From an uncultured Gammaproteobacteria bacterium (GTDB lineage: Bacteria; Pseudomonadota; Gammaproteobacteria; Steroidobacterales; UBA11654): a stretch of DNA of 64,000 nt. The stretch spans positions 277,786 to 341,785 of the forward strand of contig CACDKD010000001.1 of NCBI GenBank assembly GCA_902553145.1. The letters run 5' to 3'. The position numbers were made by a program, and so were the translations under genes. The notes below the pieces were generated by a model. It was not told the DNA's origin. It saw nothing but the letters and a program-made list of their open reading frames with translations, and did no database searches. Below, one piece after another: positions 58,054-64,000 of this stretch; position 1 is the stretch's first letter, and the number at the start of each line of letters is the position of its first letter.

Positions 58054-58614
58054 TTATTCTTTTTTAACTCTTTCATGCTTCCAAAGCGTTTCATTTTCCG
58101 AAGATTCTCTTGCCAGTAGTCTTGCGATCACAAAAAAAGCATCTGAAAGCCTATTGAGATACTTGAGAGCAAAGGGATTGATGCTTCTCTCTTTAGACAG
58201 TTTCACTAGGGATCTCTCCGCTCTTCTGCATATAGCTCTTGCCATGTGAGTATGGGCTGATCTTATTTCCTCACCTGGCACAATGAATTCTTTCAGAGGA
58301 GGTAAATTTTCATTAATCCGATCTATAAACTCTTCAATTGAAGTAACCTTTTTTTCATCCACAGATTTAAACTCAGGAGCCGAAAGTTCTCCTGAAATAT
58401 TGAACATTTCTTGTTGAGCAGATTGAAGAAATGCTTGGATATCGGATGGAATATTTTCTTGGCAAGTGATAAGACCAATGGCAGCACTGAGCTCGTCCAA
58501 GTCTCCATAAACAATAATTTGTGAATCAAACTTTTCGACCCTGTTATTGCCGCCAAGATCAGTTGTGCCATCGTCACCTTTTTTGGTGAAAATCTTTGTC
58601 AATCGGTTACCCAT
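58054..58614 (-). CDS. Cob(I)alamin adenosyltransferase, PduO type
   Basis: The 186-residue protein begins with RLTKIFTKKGDDGTTDLGG, the ATP-binding N-terminus of PduO-type adenosyltransferases, followed by YGDLDELSAAIGL and the C-terminal RAICRRAERSLVKL helix with FALKYLNRLSDAFFVIAR. It makes adenosylcobalamin from cob(I)alamin. It lies 42 bases after the btuB-like gene, both downstream of a cobalamin riboswitch. Confidence 0.92.
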   Translation of the reverse strand: MGNRLTKIFTKKGDDGTTDLGGNNRVEKFDSQIIVYGDLDELSAAIGLITCQENIPSDIQAFLQSAQQEMFNISGELSAPEFKSVDEKKVTSIEEFIDRINENLPPLKEFIVPGEEIRSAHTHMARAICRRAERSLVKLSKERSINPFALKYLNRLSDAFFVIARLLARESSENETLWKHERVKKE

Positions 58615-58656
58615 ATTATCAATAGTAACTAGATTGATGCTTTCGAGCCAATGGTT

Positions 58657-60432
58657 TTAGTTCATCATGTAATTAAAACCAAGGTAGATTTTCCTTTTTG
58701 GTGTGTTGTAGCCATTTGCAAGGACATAGTTCTCATCGAGCGCATTATTGAAAGAAGCATTGATCATCAGTTGTTGATTGACCCGCCATCGCAATGAAGC
58801 ATTCATTAAGGTATATCCATCAAGTTCCAATCCTCCAAAATCATATCTAGTCGAATCTCTTCGGATGTTTAGATTTACTGTCACTGCACCAATGGTTCTT
58901 GCTACTGTCATGCCATAAGAATTTTTGGGTCTTCTGAGTAATTGACTGTTGCTGGTCAGATTTTTTGGATCTTGAATGGTGGCATTCAATTTTAGATCCC
59001 ATTCATTGAGCTGAGTTACCACATTCATATCAACTCCCCTGGTTTCTGCTTCCTCAATGTTATAAAGCTTCCAATCTACATAACTGAATGCGACGAGATC
59101 ATCGATCTGATTATCAAAGAATCTCATGTTCAATTCCGTTGACTCGCTTAGACTTGCTGAAAATCCAACGCCAAACTTTTTTGATTTCTCTGGGACAAGC
59201 GAGGTGTTTCCGCCAAAACCGTAAAGATCGAATGCGGATGGATTTCTGTAAGCAGATCCTCCTAGGATCATCACTCTTAAATTTGGATTGATTCTATAAC
59301 CGTATTCAATATTCCACGCATCTTTGTCTTTTGTGAAATCGCTATTACTCGTTCGAAATGCAATCAAAGCTTGATGATTTGATTTCGAATATAGATGTTC
59401 AATAAACATGGCTTTATTTTCAAAGTCCACATCGACTCCAACGCCGTAATTGCTGGCAGTGAATGTTTCATCGTCAATAATTATGCCGACAAGAGTTTTA
59501 TTGAATTGATTGACGTCAAATCGATTGATCCATTCAAGACCGGTTCGTTCACTGTGATTGAAATCATCGCTGTTATTTTGATCTAGAAAGTCTTTGTTGT
59601 ATCTGGCTTCAAGACTGTAAGACCATTTTTCACTGACCTCTTGATTAAGTTTAAAATTCATTGTGGAGTTGTGGAAATCCTGACTGATCGAAGACAAGAA
59701 GAAATCTTTATAGTTTGTCTCGCCTTGGCTGGTCCAAAAACCGCCCTCGATGGATAATTTTTCAAAGTCTTTCTTGATGAAAGCATTCATCGATCGATTT
59801 TCATGAGGATCGTCAACATCGCTTCCTGTTTTGCTTGGGTATCCATCGGTATCAAAAAGCATTGCGGAAAAACCATAATGCATTGAATCGTTATGAATCA
59901 CTTTCGACAATGAGATTTCTTTTGTTTCATCCGAACCAAGGGTCAGAGAATAGTCTTCTCGTTCAGAGTTTTTCTTAGTAAATATACTGACAACGCCGCC
60001 CACAGCATTAGATCCATAAAGCGTTGCTCTGGGTGACTTGACGATCTCAATCTTTTCGATCAGAGAAATGGGTATATTTTGAATGGCCGATATTCCTGTA
60101 GCCAGATCATTGATAGCGACACCATCTACCAAAACAAGAACGTGATTGCTATTTGATCCTTGCATAAATATCGATGTGAGTTGACCAACCCCTCCATTTT
60201 GAGAAACATTGATTCCCCCGAGACTATGAAGAAGATCTGAGACCGATCTAAATCCACTCTCAGCAATCTCACTTTCGTTGATTACTAATGCTGATGTAAT
60301 GACATCTTCTAATTTTTGTTCATTTTTTGAGGCGCTGACAATGATATTTTCAATCGCTTCGTTTTCTTGTGCGTCTATTTGGTTTACAACAGATAAACCT
60401 AAAACAAATATAACTAAATATTTTGACCGCAT
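58657..60432 (-). CDS. btuB: TonB-dependent vitamin B12 receptor BtuB-like
   Basis: The protein has about 591 residues. A signal peptide (residues 1-22, ending IDAQ) is followed by a TonB-box-like segment (ENIIVSASK), a plug domain with LVDGVAINDL and KSPRATLYGSNAVGGVVSI, and a beta-barrel to the C-terminus. The length and plug match BtuB. ATG 60432 is chosen because AAGGGAG lies six bases upstream; the frame extends to 60504, inside the leader. A cobalamin riboswitch precedes it. Confidence 0.88.
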   Translation of the reverse strand: MRSKYLVIFVLGLSVVNQIDAQENEAIENIIVSASKNEQKLEDVITSALVINESEIAESGFRSVSDLLHSLGGINVSQNGGVGQLTSIFMQGSNSNHVLVLVDGVAINDLATGISAIQNIPISLIEKIEIVKSPRATLYGSNAVGGVVSIFTKKNSEREDYSLTLGSDETKEISLSKVIHNDSMHYGFSAMLFDTDGYPSKTGSDVDDPHENRSMNAFIKKDFEKLSIEGGFWTSQGETNYKDFFLSSISQDFHNSTMNFKLNQEVSEKWSYSLEARYNKDFLDQNNSDDFNHSERTGLEWINRFDVNQFNKTLVGIIIDDETFTASNYGVGVDVDFENKAMFIEHLYSKSNHQALIAFRTSNSDFTKDKDAWNIEYGYRINPNLRVMILGGSAYRNPSAFDLYGFGGNTSLVPEKSKKFGVGFSASLSESTELNMRFFDNQIDDLVAFSYVDWKLYNIEEAETRGVDMNVVTQLNEWDLKLNATIQDPKNLTSNSQLLRRPKNSYGMTVARTIGAVTVNLNIRRDSTRYDFGGLELDGYTLMNASLRWRVNQQLMINASFNNALDENYVLANGYNTPKRKIYLGFNYMMN

Positions 60433-60520
60433 ATCTAACTCCCTTAAATAGCGGCAGATTGGAGAAATCAAATGAATTAATGATGACTCGTACCCACCGT
60501 ACATTATTATTTTTGACGAG

Positions 60521-60690
60521 TAGGTCTCCGGACTGACAAGAATTCTCTGATCTTTACCTTCCCATCTTTAGACAGTGGTTGAGATTTTTTCTCAAAAGAT
60601 CAGCTCACTTGATCACCGTTGCGGGGGCAGTGTTGGATTCTTCACCAACTTCCCTATCAGCAATTTGCTGAACTCATCAAATGAGATTAA
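60521..60690 (-). promoter_or_regulatory. Cobalamin riboswitch in the btuB leader
   Basis: Read on the minus strand, the leader has CTGATAGGGAA, then GTTGGTGAAGAATCCAAC, the B12 box CTGCCCCCGCAACGGTGA, and farther on CAGTCCGGAGACC. These are the conserved blocks of cobalamin riboswitches in the right order. A later ACGAGT (plus-strand ACTCGT, 60486-60491) can pair with ACTCGT in the 3' end of the aptamer (60516-60521), and may be part of the expression switch. It probably turns off btuB and the genes after it when B12 is enough. Confidence 0.93.
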
Positions 60691-60714
60691 ATCCTACTTT
60701 TTGACAAAAGTAAA

Positions 60715-61380
60715 CTAAGGTTGAATTCTGACTGAATCCCATCTTTTTTCTACATCAATTTTTCCATTTTCAATGCTGATTTTTCGCTTGAATTTCAGTC
60801 GATCATGAAAGCGATTTTTTCGATTCTTCCAAAGTTCAATCTCTTCAATCCAAAGATCATAACCGCCCCAAAAATCTGGCCTTGGAAGCTTTATTTCTTT
60901 TGCTTCATCCAAGCTTTTTATTTGGAATTTATTCATGATTTTCTGATAAGAGTCTTCCATCTTCTCAAGAGATTCAATTTCCTTGCTCTGATCACTAGCC
61001 CAAGCAGCAATCTGACTCCCAATATCACGCGTTGAAAAGTATTCGTCATTTTTAGAATCAGCGCATTTATCAACAAATCCTTTCAGACGCACTTGGTATC
61101 CAAATTTATCCCAATGAAACAGCGCAGAGCATTTTGAATTATTTTTCACTTCTTCAGATTTAATCGAAGAATAATTGGTGTAGAAAGTCAGAAATCCATT
61201 TTCAGCATCCAATTCTTTGCAAAGAACCATTCTGGAGTTTGGCGAACCAGTGGAATCAACTGTCGCAATGGACATGCAATTTGGATTAGGTTGAGTATTG
61301 CTATCGCTCACTTCCTTCATCCAATCTTCCAGAGTATCCAAGGGATTCAGTATTTTTGCTTTTCTAAGTTCACTGTTCAT
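60715..61380 (-). CDS. pdxH: Pyridoxine/pyridoxamine 5'-phosphate oxidase
   Basis: The protein has about 221 residues and the PdxH blocks: NPNCMSIATVDSTGSPNSRMVLCKEL, FYTNYSSIKSEE, CSALFHWDKFGYQVRLKG, SQIAAWASDQS, and a C-terminal RFHDRLKFKR with the final RP-like region. It makes pyridoxal phosphate with FMN. ATG 61380 gives the usual length; the frame extends to 61470, adding 30 non-conserved residues. Confidence 0.93.
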   Translation of the reverse strand: MNSELRKAKILNPLDTLEDWMKEVSDSNTQPNPNCMSIATVDSTGSPNSRMVLCKELDAENGFLTFYTNYSSIKSEEVKNNSKCSALFHWDKFGYQVRLKGFVDKCADSKNDEYFSTRDIGSQIAAWASDQSKEIESLEKMEDSYQKIMNKFQIKSLDEAKEIKLPRPDFWGGYDLWIEEIELWKNRKNRFHDRLKFKRKISIENGKIDVEKRWDSVRIQP

Positions 61381-61488
61381 CAATAGACGGTTTTGTTTTG
61401 TTATAATTATTCTTCGATTCTCAAATATTTTCAGATTATTAGTATAGTCGCTATTAGAATTACATGACATTACATTAGAGCAATCAAA
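61381..61488. promoter_or_regulatory. Divergent promoter region between pdxH and tyrA
   Basis: A 108-base gap separates the two start codons. On the minus strand ATGTCA (61465-61470) and TATACT (61441-61446) are 18 bases apart and could form a promoter for pdxH. On the plus strand TATAAT is at 61402-61407, but no good -35 matches it. These are motif matches only. Confidence 0.3.
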
Positions 61489-62583
61489 ATGACAGACATA
61501 GAGACATTAAGAAATGAATTGAGTGAACTTGATTTAAAGATCATTGAACTGGTACACAGGCGTCAGGTATTGTCTGAGGAAATTGGAGCAATCAAACGAA
61601 AAAAAGGTCGTCCAACAAGAGATTACCAAAGAGAAAAATTGGTTATCGAGCTTGCCAAGTCTCATGCCAAAGAATTGAATGTTGATCCCGAAATGGTTGT
61701 TGACCTTATGCAACTATTGATTCAATCCTCTCTTAAAACTCAGGAGAGTGCTCGAGTTAAAGAAGAAGGACAAGGAAACGGTAAAAGAGCGTTGGTTATT
61801 GGAGGTCTTGGAAGAATGGGGGGCTGGTTTGCTGAATTTATGAGCATGCAAGGTTATGAGGTTCATATTGCCGATATAAACATCCAAGAAGAAGATGAAT
61901 CTCATTTTAACAGTTGGAGAGATACGGATGACAGTTACGACATTACTGTTCTAGCTACACCGCTAAGACAATCAATAGACATTCTAGAAAACATTCTTGA
62001 GTCGGGAAGGCGCGGCATAATTTTTGATATTGCCTCCATAAAATCTCCCATCAAAGAATTGCTTAAGGAAATATCAGATAAAGGCATGAAGGTAACATCC
62101 ATTCATCCAATGTTTGGGCCGGACACGGACCTATTGACAGGAAAGCATGTTGTTTTTATGAATATAGATAGTCATGGCACACATCTTGAAATTATGAAGC
62201 TTTTCGAATCGACCACAGCACAAATGATTGAGATGTCGATCGATTCTCACGACTATGCCATCTCTTATGTTTTAGGTTTGTCTCATATTATCAATATCGC
62301 TTTTTCCAAGGTTTTGCATGACAGCGGTGAGAAAAAAGATGAATTTTCACAAGTCTCAAGCACGACATTCAAAGATCAGATTGAAGTTGCAAGAAGAGTC
62401 TCTCAGGAAAATCCAAATCTTTATTTTGAGATTCAACATTTAAACTCTCACAGCATGCAAACCATCGAAGAGTTGAATAGAGTAATCAAGGAGATTACCG
62501 ATGCCATCACATTGGGCAGTGAGGAGGACTTTGTTGAAATCATGCATGCAGGAAAAAAATATTTTGAGAGCTCTAAAGCTTAG
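61489..62583 (+). CDS. tyrA: Bifunctional chorismate mutase/prephenate dehydrogenase (T-protein)
   Basis: The 364-residue protein has an N-terminal chorismate mutase domain (residues 1 to about 85, with LSELDLKIIELVHRRQVLSEE and the RDYQREK helix) and a C-terminal prephenate dehydrogenase domain starting at GGLGRMGGWFAEF, with HPMFGPDTDLL. This matches enteric TyrA (373 residues). It makes 4-hydroxyphenylpyruvate for tyrosine. Confidence 0.95.
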   Translation: MTDIETLRNELSELDLKIIELVHRRQVLSEEIGAIKRKKGRPTRDYQREKLVIELAKSHAKELNVDPEMVVDLMQLLIQSSLKTQESARVKEEGQGNGKRALVIGGLGRMGGWFAEFMSMQGYEVHIADINIQEEDESHFNSWRDTDDSYDITVLATPLRQSIDILENILESGRRGIIFDIASIKSPIKELLKEISDKGMKVTSIHPMFGPDTDLLTGKHVVFMNIDSHGTHLEIMKLFESTTAQMIEMSIDSHDYAISYVLGLSHIINIAFSKVLHDSGEKKDEFSQVSSTTFKDQIEVARRVSQENPNLYFEIQHLNSHSMQTIEELNRVIKEITDAITLGSEEDFVEIMHAGKKYFESSKA

Positions 62584-62598
62584 GCCTTATTTTTGATT

Positions 62599-63087
62599 AT
62601 GAGTGATTTAATTTTCGATGACGGATATAGGGCAAATGTAGGCATTGTCATTTGCAATCCATTGGGAAAAGTTTTCTTTGGAAAACGCAGATATCAATCA
62701 GGATGGCAGTTTCCTCAGGGTGGAATAAAGCAAGGCGAGAGTCCAAAAAAAGCAATGTGGAGAGAGTTACTTGAAGAGACTGGTTTGAAAAAAGAGAATA
62801 CCAAGCTCATAAAAACGTCCGATGGTTGGTATCAGTATAATTTGCCTAAGAAGAATATTAGGAAGAACAGCAAAGGCACGCCAGTGATTGGCCAGCGACA
62901 GAAATGGTTTTTGCTGAGTTTTGACGACGATTCCCATCTTATAACTCTAGATCAAAGCCCAGAGCAAGAATTTGATTCATGGAAATGGATTGATCCAGAA
63001 ACCTCGATAAATCAAGTGATTGGATTCAAAAAAGAAGTCTATAAACAAGTTATTGACGAATTTATACCTTTCATAGATGGAAATTAA
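62599..63087 (+). CDS. rppH: RNA pyrophosphohydrolase (Nudix)
   Basis: The protein has about 162 residues with YRANVGIVICNPLGKVFFGKR at the N-terminus in shortened form, the Nudix box starting at GGIKQGESP and ending REL-LEETG, and RQKWFLLSF. It removes pyrophosphate from mRNA 5' ends to trigger decay. ATG at 62599 is preferred over the TTG at 62593. Confidence 0.95.
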   Translation: MSDLIFDDGYRANVGIVICNPLGKVFFGKRRYQSGWQFPQGGIKQGESPKKAMWRELLEETGLKKENTKLIKTSDGWYQYNLPKKNIRKNSKGTPVIGQRQKWFLLSFDDDSHLITLDQSPEQEFDSWKWIDPETSINQVIGFKKEVYKQVIDEFIPFIDGN

Positions 63088-63118
63088 TTTTTATAATTCA
63101 CCCAACGGAGGATGAATA

Positions 63119-63451
63119 GTGGAGCAAGAATCAATAATCTTTACCGATGCAGCAGCAAATAAAGTCGGCGCCTTACTTCAAGACGAGGACAATAATGCTA
63201 TGCATCTTAGGGTTTATGTTACCGGTGGAGGCTGCGCGGGATTTCAGTATGGATTTTCTTTTGATGAGGACAAAGATGAGTCCGACACAATGGTAGAAAA
63301 GAATGGCGTAAAACTTGTCGTAGATCCCATGAGTATTCAGTATCTTTTAGGGGCTGAGATTGATTTTCAGGAAGACCTGCAAGGCGCAAGGTTTGTTATC
63401 AAAAACCCAAATGCAAGCACTACGTGCAGTTGCGGCTCATCTTTTTCATAA
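63119..63451 (+). CDS. erpA: Iron-sulfur cluster insertion protein ErpA
   Basis: The 110-residue A-type carrier has three cluster cysteines, Cys39 (GGGCAGF), Cys103 and Cys105 (CSCGSSF), and the [11 protein letters not shown] block of ErpA. The start is GTG at 63119 with GGAGG at 63107-63111; an ATG at 63112 leads directly to a stop. It passes Fe-S clusters to target enzymes. Confidence 0.93.
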   Translation: MEQESIIFTDAAANKVGALLQDEDNNAMHLRVYVTGGGCAGFQYGFSFDEDKDESDTMVEKNGVKLVVDPMSIQYLLGAEIDFQEDLQGARFVIKNPNASTTCSCGSSFS

Positions 63452-63498
63452 TCTCATAGAACATTGAGAATTTTTTAGCTCTTTTCTTAGGCTTTATT

Positions 63499-64000
63499 AT
63501 GTTCTTTCCAAATAAAAAACTATTTATTCATATTCCGAAAACCGGAGGAACGAGCCTCGAGTTTGCTATCGCAAGCAAATTTTTCTACGAAAAGATTGAT
63601 CAGGAAGAAACAGTCAGTAGTTACAGAGACTTCATTGATCAAAATGGATTTCAGAGCTTAGACAGAAAAAAAATTGAAGAGATGTCATATCAAAAATTTA
63701 CAATCAATGGACATTTTAGAAAATTAAAGAAAGGACAGGGAGGTCATCCGCATAGTTTTATAAATGATTATGCAGAATTCTTGGATATTGATGAGTATGA
63801 AAAATTTGTTGTGCTTAGAAATCCATACGATCAAGTAGTGAGCCTTTACAACCAAATCAGAAAGCAAGTCAAGATCAATTCACTCGATGATTTCATACTG
63901 TGTAAGGATAAGCACAACATTGATAAGTATCGACACTACATTGACCAATATGCATTTACACATATCGATGGATCTTTATCGGCGGACAAAGTTTTTGTTT
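63499..64000 (+). CDS. Sulfotransferase-family protein, N-terminal part
   Basis: The frame starts at ATG 63499 and is open at the right edge, so 167 residues are visible. HIPKTGGTS (residues 11-19) is the PAPS 5'-phosphosulfate-binding loop, and VVLRNPYDQVVSLYNQ is the 3'-phosphate-binding block, both typical of carbohydrate sulfotransferases. It may transfer sulfate to a surface glycan. CysQ (PAP removal) and an APS-kinase-like gene occur earlier in the window. Confidence 0.85.
   Translation, partial: MFFPNKKLFIHIPKTGGTSLEFAIASKFFYEKIDQEETVSSYRDFIDQNGFQSLDRKKIEEMSYQKFTINGHFRKLKKGQGGHPHSFINDYAEFLDIDEYEKFVVLRNPYDQVVSLYNQIRKQVKINSLDDFILCKDKHNIDKYRHYIDQYAFTHIDGSLSADKVFV

Overview
The window is a gene-dense, AT-rich chromosomal segment with no mobile element, CRISPR array, rRNA or tRNA that I can recognise. 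Gene content and order point to a free-living, probably marine, gammaproteobacterium with a streamlined genome. SAR86 or a similar lineage is my inference and is not proven by the sequence. Two housekeeping neighbourhoods match the Pseudomonas/enteric gene order: dsbD-aroQ-accB-accC-fis-purH-purD, and rsmE-gshB-algH-ruvX-pyrB plus yggS-proC-yggT. Lipid A and Kdo enzymes and a TonB-dependent receptor show a Gram-negative envelope. Most genes overlap or sit a few bases apart.

Positions 1-20754 form a surface polysaccharide (O-antigen or capsule) locus, visibly more AT-rich than the rest. It holds the end of a DegT-type sugar aminotransferase, a sugar N-formyltransferase, a LicD-like transferase, a 2-hydroxyacid dehydrogenase, a HAD phosphatase, five extended-SDR sugar epimerases/dehydratases, several glycosyltransferases, a Wzy-like polymerase, a WecA/MraY-type initiating transferase, two nucleotide-sugar dehydrogenases, CysQ and an isolated 6-phosphogluconolactonase. 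No flippase or chain-length regulator is present in the window.

Positions 20972-34979 are core genes: trxA-rho on the plus strand; a minus-strand run dsbD, tlpA-like, MDR reductase, Na+/solute symporter, aroQ, accB, accC, fis, purH, purD; and groES-groEL behind a near-perfect CIRCE operator and followed by the only clear intrinsic terminator. The genes prmA and dusB, which usually sit between accC and fis, are absent.

Positions 35072-42258 carry an overlapping plus-strand operon (small zinc-finger protein, glycosyltransferase, PLP dehydratase, ornithine-cyclodeaminase-like protein, APS-kinase-like P-loop protein, small HxGH nucleotidyltransferase), followed by LPS genes (heptosyltransferase-like waaF/C, kdkA, lpxL-like). 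Positions 42292-53537 contain msrB, a PEBP protein, an unknown polytopic membrane protein, a TerB-like protein, and a long minus-strand operon from rsmE to dgcN. That operon includes a PyrK-like iron-sulfur flavoprotein next to pyrB, and a DgcA/DgcN pair for D-glutamate use.

Positions 53624-64000 contain a conserved hypothetical gene and a minus-strand run under a cobalamin riboswitch: btuB-like receptor, PduO-type adenosyltransferase, flavin-dependent oxidoreductase, a protein with two DsbA-like domains, SDR and HAD. Then come pdxH, tyrA, rppH, erpA and the start of a sulfotransferase. The B12 genes suggest that the cell takes up and adenosylates external corrinoid.

None of the systems is proven new. 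The best candidates for a second look are the kinase/nucleotidyltransferase operon at 36287-39001, the pyrK-pyrB arrangement, the tandem DsbA-like fusion and the LicD/dehydrogenase/SDR/HAD cassette.
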